A stretch of 41,158 nucleotides of DNA from Muribaculaceae bacterium (GCA_017621225.1 JAGATN010000031.1:1-41158), one strand, 5' to 3'; positions 25,309-37,010 are shown, numbered from the stretch's first letter. Notes: generated by a model from the sequence alone, not told the origin. Program-made: numbers and translations.

Positions 25309-25620
25309 TTAAAATTTCATTTTTTTGAGGTCGGTGACATCGATATTCTTTGCTGCGCGGAACACATTGATTATAATGGCAATGGCCAGAGCCGTTTCAG
25401 CTGCGGCAATTGCTATTGCAAACAACGTGAAGAACATGCCTTCCATCTGTCCCGGAAACAGGTATCGGTTAAACACCACGAAATTAATATCTACCGCATT
25501 GAGCATAAGCTCCAGCGAAATCAGCATTGCAATCATGTTTTTACGGGTAAGGAATCCGTAGACTCCACAGCAAAACATGATCAACGTCGGTATCAGGTAA
25601 TAGATCATAGTCGTTTCCAT
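25309..25620 (-). CDS. nuoK: NADH-quinone oxidoreductase subunit K
   Basis: A small three-helix subunit (103 residues from the ATG at 25620; another ATG at 25608 gives 99 residues, closer to the usual 100). It has the buried Glu in LISLELMLNAVDINFVVF, part of the central proton path, and ETALAIAIIINVFR with the second conserved Glu. It starts 10 bp after nuoJ. Its stop codon is in the same frame as nuoL, 24 bp before the first usable nuoL start. Confidence 0.95.
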   Translation of the reverse strand: METTMIYYLIPTLIMFCCGVYGFLTRKNMIAMLISLELMLNAVDINFVVFNRYLFPGQMEGMFFTLFAIAIAAAETALAIAIIINVFRAAKNIDVTDLKKMKF

Positions 25621-25630
25621 AAGCAATCAA

Positions 25631-26146
25631 TTATCTTTTACGGGCGACTACAACGCCACCGATTATACATGCGAGCAACAACACACTGACTGCCTCGAAC
25701 GGTAGAAGATACTGACCGTCGCCCGATCCCATAAGCGTAGTGCCTATCGTCTTCATATCGGGATTGCTCATTTGAGGAAGCTTAGTGCAAAGCATTCCAC
25801 AACGGCTCACCAATGCGTAGCCGGCAATGACCAGCGTGGCGACAGACGCTACCAGGCCCAACACTCTGCGACGCGACACGAGGCGCTCGCTGTTGTGGCC
25901 GGGATGAGAGGTAAGTAATATCGAAAACACGAACAGCACCACTATACCGCCTGCGTACACCGCTATCTGCACGGCTCCCAAAAACTCGTAGTCGAGCTTG
26001 AAGTAAAGTGCCGCCGTGGCAAAGAGCGTGAACAGCAGATACGTGGCAGAGCGCAGAATCTTGCGCGTAGTGACAGTCAGTACCGAAAATACGACAATCG
26101 ACAATGCGATTATCCAGTACATAATTATACTTCCTACTGATTCCAT
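25631..26146 (-). CDS. nuoJ: NADH-quinone oxidoreductase subunit J
   Basis: The 171-residue protein has about five membrane helices and the family segment TTRKILRSATYLLFTLFATAALYFKLDYEFLGAVQIAVYAGGIVVLFVFSILLTS, in parts, which covers the conserved third helix with its pi-bulge (YAGGIVVLFVF). NuoJ couples quinone reduction to the pumping subunits. It starts 9 bp after nuoI and is followed 10 bp later by nuoK. Confidence 0.95.
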   Translation of the reverse strand: MESVGSIIMYWIIALSIVVFSVLTVTTRKILRSATYLLFTLFATAALYFKLDYEFLGAVQIAVYAGGIVVLFVFSILLTSHPGHNSERLVSRRRVLGLVASVATLVIAGYALVSRCGMLCTKLPQMSNPDMKTIGTTLMGSGDGQYLLPFEAVSVLLLACIIGGVVVARKR

Positions 26147-26155
26147 ATCTGATGA

Positions 26156-26761
26156 TTAGTTATTATTATCGGTTTTAGGAGCCGATGCGGCACCCGCGCC
26201 TTCGGCTGCTGCCTTCTTGGCGGCGGCTGCAGCTTTTGCAGCGGCTATCTTGGCTTCGCGCTCGGCCTGAATGCGGGCAAGTTCTTCGGGCGACGGAGCC
26301 GGTTCCTCTACTTCGGGAAGATAGTTGAGCTTCTTCACGAGCTTGTCGCGAGTAAACACTGCCTGCTCGAAGTCGTTTGAAAACTCAAGCGCATTCTGCG
26401 GACACGAAGTAACGCACAGCTGGCAGAACGTACAGCTGCCAAGGTCATACATATACTTGTCGAGCTTACGCTTTTTCTTACCGTCGGCCGTATCGACCAT
26501 CTTTGTGGTCAACGAGATGGTTCCATTCGGACAATTACGTTCGCAAATGCCACAAGCTATACACTTGTGACGGCCGTCGGCATCATACTTAAGCTCCAGT
26601 ATCGCGCGGAATCGCTCCGGAACTTTTACGGTGTCGCGGTCCTCAGGATATTTTTCTGTAATCTTAGGGGTGACAAATTCCTTGCCGGTAACCTGCATGC
26701 CTTTTACGAGGCTTACTATTCCCGACCCTAATGACGAAAAATAATCTTTTACACTACCCAT
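26156..26761 (-). CDS. nuoI: NADH-quinone oxidoreductase subunit I (two [4Fe-4S] clusters)
   Basis: Carries the N6a and N6b clusters that pass electrons towards the quinone site. The first motif is CIACGICERNCPNG (C67, C70, C73, C77), the second CTFCQLCVTSCPQNA (C110, C113, C116, C120). After about residue 150 the protein has a tail of roughly 50 residues rich in Glu, Ala and Lys (IAAAKAAAAAKKAAAEGAGA), which is longer than in most bacterial NuoI. It is the first nuo gene after the embedded atp genes, 45 bp after atpG. With no NuoEFG present, NuoI and NuoB are the only iron-sulfur subunits of this complex in the window, so NuoI is the likely entry point for electrons. Confidence 0.95.
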   Translation of the reverse strand: MGSVKDYFSSLGSGIVSLVKGMQVTGKEFVTPKITEKYPEDRDTVKVPERFRAILELKYDADGRHKCIACGICERNCPNGTISLTTKMVDTADGKKKRKLDKYMYDLGSCTFCQLCVTSCPQNALEFSNDFEQAVFTRDKLVKKLNYLPEVEEPAPSPEELARIQAEREAKIAAAKAAAAAKKAAAEGAGAASAPKTDNNN

Positions 26762-26806
26762 AGACTTTAATGATATTGTTTTAATTTCTTTTCTTCATTT
26801 ATTATT

Positions 26807-27688
26807 TCATCTGACCTGACCGCCCAATATGTCGAGCAGCTCGGTCGTAATGCTTTGTTGTCGCAGCTTGTTGTACTCCAGGCGAAGCTGCTCAAGCAAC
26901 TTCTTGGCGTTGTCGTTGGCGCTTTGCATTGCCATGACTCTTGCCGCCTGCTCCGAGGCGCGGTTTTCGGTAAACACCTCCTGCATCACCGACATGATAA
27001 ACATCGGCAGCACCGAAGTGAATATCGTGGCCGCGTCGGGCTCGAATATGTAGGGCCGACTCTGAACGGTCACGCCATTGGTGGCAAACGTCTGAGCCAC
27101 GACGGGAAGCAATTGCTCGGCCTTGGGCACTTGACGGCTCACGCTCTTGAAGTTCATATAAAGCACGTCGACGCAATCTACGCTGCCATCTATGAAACTT
27201 GCCTGAAGGCGTTCGGTGAAAATCCGCACTCCGTCGCCGGTTGTTTTCGAATCGACTCCGGTGTTAAACTCCACCGACACCGTGCCGTCCGACAGGCGCG
27301 ACACGGCCTTGGCCATTTTCTTGCCTATTGGATACACCGTCACCTTGACGCCGCTGCCATACAATGCCTTATATTCGGCCAAACGGGCAAGCAACTGCTT
27401 GTATATGTTTACGTTGTAGGCTCCACACAGTCCATCGTCCGAACCAAACACCACTATGCCCACGCGATTTACCTCGCGCGACTCAATCAATGGCGACGAA
27501 AACTCGGCATCTGCCGAAAGAATGTTTCCTATGATTGATTCAATCTGCGTGCGAAACGGGAGCAAACGCTTCAGAGCCAATTCCGCCTTGTGCATCTTGG
27601 CCGAAGATATCATCTTCATTGCACCGGTAATCTTCTCTGATGAAGCTACCGATCCGATTCGTCCTTTTAGTTCGCGTAGAGTCGACAT
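26807..27688 (-). CDS. atpG: ATP synthase F1 subunit gamma
   Basis: The central rotating shaft of F1. The 293-residue protein begins MSTLRELKGRIGSVASSEKITGAMKMISSAKM, the usual N-terminal coiled-coil helix, and ends with the matching C-terminal helix (SANDNAKKLLEQLRLEYNKLRQQSITTELLDILGG). The middle has FGSDDGLCGAYN, the Rossmann-like domain signature. It is the last atp gene, 14 bp after atpA and 45 bp before nuoI. Confidence 0.96.
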   Translation of the reverse strand: MSTLRELKGRIGSVASSEKITGAMKMISSAKMHKAELALKRLLPFRTQIESIIGNILSADAEFSSPLIESREVNRVGIVVFGSDDGLCGAYNVNIYKQLLARLAEYKALYGSGVKVTVYPIGKKMAKAVSRLSDGTVSVEFNTGVDSKTTGDGVRIFTERLQASFIDGSVDCVDVLYMNFKSVSRQVPKAEQLLPVVAQTFATNGVTVQSRPYIFEPDAATIFTSVLPMFIMSVMQEVFTENRASEQAARVMAMQSANDNAKKLLEQLRLEYNKLRQQSITTELLDILGGQVR

Positions 27689-27702
27689 CGTTTATATTAT
27701 GC

Positions 27703-29277
27703 TTAATTATATCTACTTGATATTTCCTGTGCGGCGCTCGTAAGCTTTTCGGTCACATCGTCAGTGAGCTTTCCTGACTTTATCACGTCAAGCACATCTT
27801 TCTGATACTTGGCGTGAAGGAGCTGAAGCAACAGGCTTTCAAACTCGGCCACCTTGTCGAGAGGCACGTTTTCGAGCAATCCCTTCGTTCCGCAATAAAT
27901 CACGGCAACTTCATCTTCCACTGCTATGGGATGATATTGCGGCTGTATGAGCAGACGTTCGTTCTTGCGGCCCTTGTCGATGACGCGCGCAGTCACCGGA
28001 TCGATGTCGCCGCCAAACTTGGTAAACGATTCGAGTTCTCGGAACTGAGCCTGATCGATCTTCAACGTACCGGCCACCTTTTTCATCGACTTTATCTGAG
28101 CATTGCCACCCACACGCGACACCGATATGCCCACGTTGATCGCGGGACGGATGCCTCGGTTGAACAATGCCGTTTCGAGGAATATCTGACCGTCGGTGAT
28201 CGAAATCACGTTTGTGGGAATGTAAGCCGAAACGTCGCCGGCCTGTGTCTCGATGATAGGCAAAGCCGTAAGCGAACCGCCGCCCTTCACGAGGGGCTTC
28301 AATGGTTCGGGAAGGTCGTTCATGGCCGAAGCCACCTCCTGATTGTCGATTATCTTTGCGGCACGTTCCAACAAGCGCGAATGCAGGTAGAAAATGTCGC
28401 CCGGATAAGCTTCGCGGCCCGAAGGACGCTTCAGGATAAGCGAAATCTCTCGATAAGCCACGGCCTGCTTCGAAAGGTCGTCGTACACTATCAATGCGTC
28501 GCGACCGGTATCACGGAAATATTCACCGATGGCCACGCCGACAAAAGGCGAATAGTAGCGCATCGAAGCCGAGTCGGATGCCGTGGCGGCTACCACTACG
28601 GTGTAATCGAGCGCACCGTGCTGGCGCAGCGTTTCGACCGTCGAAGCCACCGACGATGCCTTCTGACCAATGGCCACGTATATGCAATATACCGGTTTAC
28701 CGGCTTCGTAAGCCGGACGCTGGTTAATTATCGTATCAATGGCGATGGCCGTCTTTCCTATCTGACGGTCGCCGATTATAAGTTCGCGCTGTCCGCGACC
28801 GATGGGCACCATCGAGTCGACAGCCTTGATGCCTGTCTGCAACGGCTGATTGACGGGCTGACGGAATATAACGCCGGGAGCCTTGCGTTCGAGGGGCAAA
28901 CGCATCAGATCGCCCGAGATGGAGCCTCGACCGTCGATAGGTTCGCCAAGAACATTTATGACACGGCCAAGCAAGCCCTCCCCTACGGGAATCGAAGCTA
29001 TCTCGCCCGTGCGGCGCACCGACATATTCTCGGTAACTTTATCTACATTGTTAAGCAATATGACACCGACATTGCTTTCTTCAAGATTCAGGGCCACTCC
29101 CTTCACGCCGTTTTCGAACTCCACGAGCTCATTGGCGCACACGTTGTCAAGCCCATACACGTGGGCCACGCCATCGCCTACTTCAAGCACTGTGCCGGTT
29201 TCTTCGAACGACACTTTAGAGTTTACGTTTTCGAGCTGCTGCTTTAAAACTTCGGATATCTCGCTGGGGTTTATCAT
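27703..29277 (-). CDS. atpA: ATP synthase F1 subunit alpha
   Basis: The non-catalytic nucleotide-binding subunit of F1. The 524-residue protein has the P-loop GDRQIGKT (169-176), VYVAIGQ-type segment [14 protein letters not shown], the Walker B region [16 protein letters not shown], and the alpha-subunit signature [14 protein letters not shown] with the arginine finger. Length and order of motifs are normal. It starts 7 bp after atpH. Confidence 0.97.
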   Translation of the reverse strand: MINPSEISEVLKQQLENVNSKVSFEETGTVLEVGDGVAHVYGLDNVCANELVEFENGVKGVALNLEESNVGVILLNNVDKVTENMSVRRTGEIASIPVGEGLLGRVINVLGEPIDGRGSISGDLMRLPLERKAPGVIFRQPVNQPLQTGIKAVDSMVPIGRGQRELIIGDRQIGKTAIAIDTIINQRPAYEAGKPVYCIYVAIGQKASSVASTVETLRQHGALDYTVVVAATASDSASMRYYSPFVGVAIGEYFRDTGRDALIVYDDLSKQAVAYREISLILKRPSGREAYPGDIFYLHSRLLERAAKIIDNQEVASAMNDLPEPLKPLVKGGGSLTALPIIETQAGDVSAYIPTNVISITDGQIFLETALFNRGIRPAINVGISVSRVGGNAQIKSMKKVAGTLKIDQAQFRELESFTKFGGDIDPVTARVIDKGRKNERLLIQPQYHPIAVEDEVAVIYCGTKGLLENVPLDKVAEFESLLLQLLHAKYQKDVLDVIKSGKLTDDVTEKLTSAAQEISSRYN

Positions 29278-29284
29278 TATAGTT

Positions 29285-29830
29285 TTATTTGCTTAATAAT
29301 TTCAATCGCAATTGCTTTAATTCGTTGCTTATCGAAGCATCGAAGCGTTCGTTGTTGATGTTGACGACGAAGCCGCCCAACAATTCGGGATCCACGCTGC
29401 CGGTATATTCCATCGTTCCGCCATCGAGATGCGTCATGATGATATCCTTTAAGCGTTTCTCCTCCGAAGGCTTCAACTCACTCGCCGAAACCACGTTGAC
29501 CACATATATCTTGCGTTCCTTTCTATAAAGGTCGATATATGCCAGCGCAATGCCGTGCGCAAGATTGAGGCGATGATTTTCGGCAAGCAATTTCATAAAA
29601 TCAAGCATGCATTCATCGCCGGCACCGTCGCCCGAAGCAGTTAGAAGCAACGACTGCTTGTCGGCCGACGATATGAAAGGATTGCCCAATGCCTCCTGCA
29701 ACGACGGAGCCGATGAAAAAGCGTTGGCTACGTTTCTCATCAGTTCGTACATACGTTCAGCTTGCCCCTTTTCAAGAGCAAACCCGTAAAGGGCTTTGGC
29801 ATATCTGCGTGGTATCAGGCCTTCGTTCAT
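29285..29830 (-). CDS. atpH: ATP synthase F1 subunit delta
   Basis: Peripheral stalk subunit that holds the alpha/beta hexamer still. The 181-residue protein begins with the helical N-terminal domain ([16 protein letters not shown]) and ends with the C-terminal domain motif [29 protein letters not shown], which identifies the family. It lies 9 bp after atpF and 7 bp before atpA. Confidence 0.95.
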   Translation of the reverse strand: MNEGLIPRRYAKALYGFALEKGQAERMYELMRNVANAFSSAPSLQEALGNPFISSADKQSLLLTASGDGAGDECMLDFMKLLAENHRLNLAHGIALAYIDLYRKERKIYVVNVVSASELKPSEEKRLKDIIMTHLDGGTMEYTGSVDPELLGGFVVNINNERFDASISNELKQLRLKLLSK

Positions 29831-29839
29831 TGCGATTGC

Positions 29840-30337
29840 TTAATTTTGTTTTTCCATATCGTCAAGCAGCGAATCGACGAGTCGACTCTGTGCTTTCTGA
29901 TCTTTCATTTCGTTGCGCACCACCTTGGCGGCAATGTCGAGAGCAAAAGCGCTCACTTCATTGCGGAAACTCAGTTCGGCCTCTTTGCGTTCCTGTTCGA
30001 TCGACACTTTGGCCGCGTCCATGACTTTCTGAGCTTCTTTCTGAGCCGCCATACGGGCATCTTCGATAATCTGAGTTTTCATTTTATCGGCTTCGCGAAG
30101 CATTTCTGCCTGCTGACGACGCGCATCGACTATGTATTTCTCTGCCTCTTCGCGGGCATGATCAAGCTGCTCTTTGGCATTTTGAGCGTACTCCACACCT
30201 TTATCGATGAGGTCGGCACGGCTTTCAATCCCCTTGATGATCACGGGCCAGCCCCATTTGTACAACACAAAAAAGAGCACGGCAAATGCCACGAACATCC
30301 AGAATATCAAGCCAAAATCAGGCGTGAACAGTTCCAT
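29840..30337 (-). CDS. atpF: ATP synthase Fo subunit b
   Basis: The 165-residue protein has one N-terminal membrane helix (about 7-27, FGLIFWMFVAFAVLFFVLYKWGWPVI) followed by a long charged helix that forms the peripheral stalk with delta (heptad-like pattern with EEAEKYIVDARRQQAEML). The sequence is typical of Bacteroidota b subunits. It lies between atpE and atpH, 15 and 9 bp away. Confidence 0.95.
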   Translation of the reverse strand: MELFTPDFGLIFWMFVAFAVLFFVLYKWGWPVIIKGIESRADLIDKGVEYAQNAKEQLDHAREEAEKYIVDARRQQAEMLREADKMKTQIIEDARMAAQKEAQKVMDAAKVSIEQERKEAELSFRNEVSAFALDIAAKVVRNEMKDQKAQSRLVDSLLDDMEKQN

Positions 30338-30352
30338 AGCCTAAAAAACCGC

Positions 30353-30604
<252 letters not shown>

Positions 30605-30631
30605 TTAGTTTTAGGTTTGTTATTATTATAT

Positions 30632-31747
30632 TTATTTGTTTTCAATTATTTGCGGTTGTAGTTGTTCAGCTCCCTTTTCATGCTGCTCATGCCCGTGCTC
30701 CTGACCAAACGAAATGAACAGCGTGGAGAGCATCGTGAACACATATGCCTGAATGAAGCTCACCAACACGTCGATAAGCAACATAAATATGGAGAAAAAC
30801 ACCGACATCACAGTGGTGGCACCGGTCACAACCGGACCCATGGCCGCGAAAATGAATATGAGCAGCGTCAACACTATGACTATCATGTGGCCACCGAGCA
30901 TATTGGCAAACAGACGCACCGTAAGCGCCGCCGGCTTGGTGAACACGCCGAATATTTCGATTACCGGCATTATGGGAATCGGCACCTTGAGCCACATGGG
31001 CACGTCGGGCCACAACACTTCTTTCCAATAATGCTTGGTGCCGAATAGGTTCGTAACCAAGAAAGTGAGTATTGAAAGCACGAGGGTCACGGCTATGTTG
31101 CCGGTAAGGTTCGCGCCTCCTGGAAATATCACTATCAATCCCAATAAGTTCATATACAATATGAAGAAAAACACCGAAAGCAGGTATGGCGCAAACTTCT
31201 GAGCCCTGTCCTTGAGCGTGGGACGTATCACCCCATCGTAGATGAACGATATGAGCGCTTCGATGATTCCCACCACCTTGCGGGGAGCCTTCATTGCCAT
31301 ACGCTTGTGCCAACGAGCCACGGCAAGCACGCTCCACATCACGAGGATGACAGCTATGAACACGCCGCACACGTTTTTGGTAATCGAGAAATCCCACGGA
31401 CGATATTCCTCGCCGTCAACCATCTCAACCACCTTTCCCTTGTATTTGCTATCCTTGCCGGCTATCTTGAACACGGCGTCTCCGTCGCGATATTCCTTTC
31501 CTTCGGCCAAACGCGAGGAGCTGAAGCAATGCAATCCGTCCTTTCCGAACACTATTATCGGAAGGGGCATGCGCTTATGGTGATTGAAGGGCACTTCCCA
31601 TCCATAACCGTCGCCAAGATGTTCGAAAATGATTTCTTTGGGATCAATCTTGCCCGCATCGCCGCCATCCGAAGCCTTTATGCCTCCGGGAAACGAAAAT
31701 GCCATGACAAGCATCGTCAAGATGAGAACCGCTTTCTTCATATTCAT
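30632..31747 (-). CDS. atpB: ATP synthase Fo subunit a with N-terminal periplasmic extension
   Basis: The a subunit forms the two proton half-channels against the c ring. The C-terminal part has TVRLFANMLGGHMIV with the essential arginine and the following Gly/Asn pattern, and ends with a His-rich tail (EHGHEQHEKG). Before the first Fo helix there are about 130 extra residues: a signal-peptide-like start (MNMKKAVLILTMLVMAFSFPGGIKA) and a soluble part containing FEHLGDGYGWEVPF. This long form is known in Bacteroidota. I chose ATG 31747, where it overlaps the atpC stop as TGATG; ATG at 31759 and 31741 are alternatives. Confidence 0.94.
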   Translation of the reverse strand: MNMKKAVLILTMLVMAFSFPGGIKASDGGDAGKIDPKEIIFEHLGDGYGWEVPFNHHKRMPLPIIVFGKDGLHCFSSSRLAEGKEYRDGDAVFKIAGKDSKYKGKVVEMVDGEEYRPWDFSITKNVCGVFIAVILVMWSVLAVARWHKRMAMKAPRKVVGIIEALISFIYDGVIRPTLKDRAQKFAPYLLSVFFFILYMNLLGLIVIFPGGANLTGNIAVTLVLSILTFLVTNLFGTKHYWKEVLWPDVPMWLKVPIPIMPVIEIFGVFTKPAALTVRLFANMLGGHMIVIVLTLLIFIFAAMGPVVTGATTVMSVFFSIFMLLIDVLVSFIQAYVFTMLSTLFISFGQEHGHEQHEKGAEQLQPQIIENK

Positions 31748-31980
31748 CAATAAATGCATACTGACACCACGTTATTGTCGACATCAACCAATCCGCCATT
31801 CACCTCTATTTCGCCCGTATCGCCATTGGCAACGTAGCGCACCACGCCGGCTTCCAAAGTCGAAATCAGCGATGCATGGTTATGAAGCACCATAAACGAA
31901 CCCTGCGTGCCCGGAAGCGTCACAGAATCAACGGTGCCTTCAAAAAGCACATCTTCAGCCGATATTATTTTCAGTGTCAT
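31747..31980 (-). CDS. atpC: ATP synthase F1 subunit epsilon, short form
   Basis: The 77-residue protein consists only of the N-terminal beta-sandwich (LKIISAEDVLFEGTVDSVTLPGTQGSFMVLHNHASLIS) that contacts gamma and the c ring. The C-terminal two-helix domain of about 50 residues, which inhibits ATP hydrolysis in E. coli and Bacillus, is absent. Short epsilon subunits are usual in Bacteroidota. It lies 63 bp after atpD and overlaps the start of atpB. Confidence 0.94.
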   Translation of the reverse strand: MTLKIISAEDVLFEGTVDSVTLPGTQGSFMVLHNHASLISTLEAGVVRYVANGDTGEIEVNGGLVDVDNNVVSVCIY

Positions 31981-32043
31981 ATATACTGTTTATGTTTCTT
32001 ACTAATTTCACACTATAACATTCTCGTCAAAGGCAGGGAATCA

Positions 32044-33573
<1,530 letters not shown>

Positions 33574-33578
33574 TTATA

Positions 33579-34655
33579 TTAAAAATGCAAACCATAGACG
33601 ATGACAAGCACCATCAGAACCAAATTGAACAAGTTGATAGGCAACAGGTACTTCCACTCCAATGAAAGCATTTGGTCGATTCGAAGACGCGGGAACGTCC
33701 ACTTAAACCATATTATGACAAATGATAATGCCACGGCCTTGCCTATGAACCAAACCACCGACGGAATGTAGTCCATCACGTGATTGAATGCATCCCAACC
33801 GGGGAAGTGCAACGGCATCCATCCGCCGAAGAAAAGGAGCGTAGCCACGCCTGCCACGATGAACAGGTTGAGGTATTCGGCGAGGTAGAAGAAGCCGAAG
33901 TGGATGCCCGAATATTCGGTATGATAACCGGCGGTAAGCTCGCTCTCGGCCTCGGGAAGGTCGAACGGGCCACGGTTTGTTTCAGCCGTTCCGGCTATGA
34001 GATATATGATGAATGCTATTATTGCCGGTATGTGTCCCGAGAAGATGAACCACAAATCCTGCTGCTTGGCAACGATTTCGGTTACCGACATCGAACCTGC
34101 CAGACATACCATGGTGATTACCGACAATCCGATTGAAAGCTCGTAGCTGACCATCTGCGAACCCGAACGCAATGCACCGATAAGCGTAAACTTATTGTTA
34201 CTTGACCATCCGGCCAGCAGAATGCCGAGCACACCTATCGACGAAACGGCAATCAGGAAGAAAATGCCTATGTTGAAGTTTATTATCTGCAAGCCATTAC
34301 CCCACGGCAACACTGCAAATGCAAGCATCGAAGCCAATATGACGAGATATGGAGCCAATGCAAACAAAAATTTATCGGTGTGCTTGAGCGAGATGAGCTC
34401 CTTGATCAAAATCTTGAACATATCGGCAAAACTCTGGAGCAATCCCATCGGGCCGACTCTGTTCGGGCCCAGGCGGCACTGGAAAGCAGCACACACCTTA
34501 CGCTCAAACCATATGTAGAAGAGCGCCAATAATGCATAAGCCAACAGCAGACACACGCCTATCAGCACGCATTCGGTGGTAACAGTGAGCCATTCAGGCA
34601 TGAAAGAGCTGAGCAGTTCATGTATCCAATTGGTAAGCAATGAAAAATCAAACAT
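33579..34655 (-). CDS. nuoH: NADH-quinone oxidoreductase subunit H
   Basis: The membrane subunit that forms most of the quinone tunnel. The 358-residue protein has eight or so helices, with [36 protein letters not shown] (about 51-86, the quinone-site loop) and [37 protein letters not shown]. Both signatures are intact. It is the last nuo gene before the embedded atp genes. Confidence 0.97.
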   Translation of the reverse strand: MFDFSLLTNWIHELLSSFMPEWLTVTTECVLIGVCLLLAYALLALFYIWFERKVCAAFQCRLGPNRVGPMGLLQSFADMFKILIKELISLKHTDKFLFALAPYLVILASMLAFAVLPWGNGLQIINFNIGIFFLIAVSSIGVLGILLAGWSSNNKFTLIGALRSGSQMVSYELSIGLSVITMVCLAGSMSVTEIVAKQQDLWFIFSGHIPAIIAFIIYLIAGTAETNRGPFDLPEAESELTAGYHTEYSGIHFGFFYLAEYLNLFIVAGVATLLFFGGWMPLHFPGWDAFNHVMDYIPSVVWFIGKAVALSFVIIWFKWTFPRLRIDQMLSLEWKYLLPINLFNLVLMVLVIVYGLHF

Positions 34656-34724
34656 AATTTACTATATTTATGCGAGGTTTATACCTTTTTACTTTGTCAC
34701 ATTCTCAAATTCACCCTTACGAAA

Positions 34725-36353
34725 TCAACGGTCCATGTCGGGTACTATGTAGTCCAGCGAGCCACCGATTGTAATCAAGTCGGCTATCTTGTTTCCACTG
34801 GTGATGTGATCGACCACGGCGGCGGCAGGCAGCGACGGGGGCACTATCTTCAAACGATAGGGCGACGTAGCACCATCGCTTTCGAGGAATATGCCGAACG
34901 TTCCACGGCAGCCTTCCACCTTGCGGAACCAATGACCTACGGGGAGCTTCAGCACCTTCGGCACCTTCACGCAATATTCGCCATCGGGTATGTTGTCGAT
35001 GAGCTGCTCTATTATGCGCGCGCTCTGCGTTATTTCGTCGAGGCGCACCTTAAAGCGTGCCATCGAGTCACCTTCGTGGCGTATCACTTCGTCAAATTCG
35101 AGTTCGCCATAGATGCTGTACGGATCGGTTTTGCGAACGTCGCAAGCCCAACCCGAAGCACGTCCCGACGGACCGGTAACGGCCCACGAAATGGCGTCTT
35201 CGCGCGACAACACGCCCACGCCTTCCATGCGGTTCTTGGCTATGATGTTGCCGGTAAATATCTGATTGTATTCCTTTATGTTCTTTGGTATGACAGCCAG
35301 GAGAGCCTTTACGTCGCTCACGAAGTCGGGGTGCAGATCCTGCATCACGCCGCCTATGCACTCATAATTGAATGTCATTCGGGCTCCACACGTTTTCTCC
35401 ATTATGTCGAGAATCTGTTCGCGAACGCGAAGCGTGTAGAACAGCATCGTGGTGGCACCCAAGTCCATACAGAACGTACCCATGAACAAGCAGTGCGATG
35501 CGATGCGCGAAAGCTCGTCCATCAACACGCGTATCACTTGTGCGCGGCGCGATATCTCGATGCCGGCAGCCTGCTCTATGGTCATACACAGACAGTGGTG
35601 ATAGGGATGGGCCGAGAAATAGTCGAGACGGTCCATGAAATGGAGCGTCTGCGGATAGGTCAGCTTTTCGCATATCTTTTCGATGCCGCGATGAATGTAG
35701 CCCATGTATACGTCGATTTTCTTGATGGTCTCGCCATCAACGGCCGTACGGAAACGCAACACGCCGTGCGTTGCAGGGTGCTGCGGGCCTATGTTCACCA
35801 CGAAATCGTCGGCTTCGAATACGCGGGTTTCGCGTTTTTCCACCTTACCGTCTTCAAGCTCCACGTAAGTGTCGGTGTAGTCGCTCTGACGTTCATTGTC
35901 GGTAGGCACCGGATTGGTTTCGGGACTTTCGTCATAATCCTTTCGCAAGGGGTATCCCTTCCAATCTATGCTGAGGAACAAACGGCGCATATCGGGATTG
36001 CCGATGAACACTATTCCGAAGTAGTCGTAAACCTCACGTTCGAAAATTCCGGCTATCGCCCACAGATCGGAAATACTGTGAAGCATGGGGTTCGAACGGT
36101 CGGCGGTGGTAACCTTTACCGATATTTTAGCATTATTGCGCGTCGATGTCAAATAATATATGCATCCGAGGGTTTCCTTCCAGTCCATTCCGACTATCGT
36201 CACGAGGAAGTCGAAGCTCAGGTCGGCGTCGTCGCGAAGCGTACGAGCCAGATTGTGCCATTTTTCGTCGGGGATATTTACCAGTAGCGTATCGCCCTGC
36301 TCAAATGTCGCATCGGGAAACAATTTGGCTATTTTTTCCTGAATGTCTGCCAT
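34725..36353 (-). CDS. nuoCD: NADH-quinone oxidoreductase subunits C and D, fused
   Basis: A single 542-residue protein. Residues about 1-160 are NuoC (EREVYDYFGIVFIGNPDMRRLFLSIDWKGYPLRKDY) and about 180-542 NuoD, with NIGPQHPATHGVLRF near the quinone site, MGYIHRGIEKICE, and the invariant end DYIVPDMDR. In E. coli the two are also fused; here the junction carries a charged linker (ETNPVPTDNERQSDYTDTYV). It sits 48 bp after nuoB and 69 bp before nuoH. Confidence 0.97.
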   Translation of the reverse strand: MADIQEKIAKLFPDATFEQGDTLLVNIPDEKWHNLARTLRDDADLSFDFLVTIVGMDWKETLGCIYYLTSTRNNAKISVKVTTADRSNPMLHSISDLWAIAGIFEREVYDYFGIVFIGNPDMRRLFLSIDWKGYPLRKDYDESPETNPVPTDNERQSDYTDTYVELEDGKVEKRETRVFEADDFVVNIGPQHPATHGVLRFRTAVDGETIKKIDVYMGYIHRGIEKICEKLTYPQTLHFMDRLDYFSAHPYHHCLCMTIEQAAGIEISRRAQVIRVLMDELSRIASHCLFMGTFCMDLGATTMLFYTLRVREQILDIMEKTCGARMTFNYECIGGVMQDLHPDFVSDVKALLAVIPKNIKEYNQIFTGNIIAKNRMEGVGVLSREDAISWAVTGPSGRASGWACDVRKTDPYSIYGELEFDEVIRHEGDSMARFKVRLDEITQSARIIEQLIDNIPDGEYCVKVPKVLKLPVGHWFRKVEGCRGTFGIFLESDGATSPYRLKIVPPSLPAAAVVDHITSGNKIADLITIGGSLDYIVPDMDR

Positions 36354-36401
36354 ATTAATGATTGGTTTCTTCTGTTACTATATTAATTAAGCGTAGCGGC
36401 A

Positions 36402-37010
36402 TCAATCATCGACGCCTTCTATCGGATGAGCCTTTAAAAATTCCTCTTGTTTTTCCTGACGGTTCACGCCGCCGAAAAAGCGCTCTACTTTTATCTTACG
36501 CGAAAGCTGCATAATTGAATAAATCATAGCTTCGGGACGTGGAGGACATCCGGGGAGATAAACGTCGACGGGAATGATTTTGTCAACGCCCATCACCACA
36601 TGGTACGATTTCTTGAACGGGCCTCCCGACACGGCGCAAGCGCCGCAGGCTATCACGTATTTGGGCTCGGCCAACTGATCATAGAGACGGCGCAACACGG
36701 GAGCCATGCGATGCACTATCGTTCCGGCTACCATTATGAAGTCGGCCTGACGTGGCGACGAACGAGCCACTTCCCATCCGAAGCGGGCCATATCGTAACG
36801 CGCAGCGCCGAGCGACACGAATTCTATGCCGCAGCAGCTCGTGGCAAACGTAAGAGGCCACAACGAATTCGAGCGACCCCAGTTTATGAGTTTGTCAAAC
36901 GTGCCTACTATCACATTGGTGCCATTGGCCTGAAGTTCTTTTACCAGCGACTCGATATACTCGTTGTCCTTCCACGCCTCGTAGGGCATGCTTTTTGTTG
37001 TCACTTCCAT
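36402..37010 (-). CDS. nuoB: NADH-quinone oxidoreductase subunit B (cluster N2)
   Basis: Carries the N2 [4Fe-4S] cluster that reduces quinone. The ligand pattern is complete: tandem C59-C60 in [10 protein letters not shown]125 in [10 protein letters not shown] and C155 in LPGCPPRPE. The 202 residues are normal in length, and the short C-terminus after [11 protein letters not shown] is charged. Its start overlaps the end of nuoA by 10 bp. Confidence 0.97.
   Translation of the reverse strand: MEVTTKSMPYEAWKDNEYIESLVKELQANGTNVIVGTFDKLINWGRSNSLWPLTFATSCCGIEFVSLGAARYDMARFGWEVARSSPRQADFIMVAGTIVHRMAPVLRRLYDQLAEPKYVIACGACAVSGGPFKKSYHVVMGVDKIIPVDVYLPGCPPRPEAMIYSIMQLSRKIKVERFFGGVNRQEKQEEFLKAHPIEGVDD

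Noticed and set aside
27814-29247. Open frame of 477 codons opposite atpA
   Set aside because: Antisense shadow of a conserved gene with no recognisable motif, signal or separate promoter.
34806-36287. Open frame of almost 500 codons on the + strand opposite nuoCD
   Set aside because: It is exactly antisense to a well-conserved gene, and the translation is rich in His, Arg and Tyr without any family pattern. The codon bias of nuoCD explains the lack of stops.
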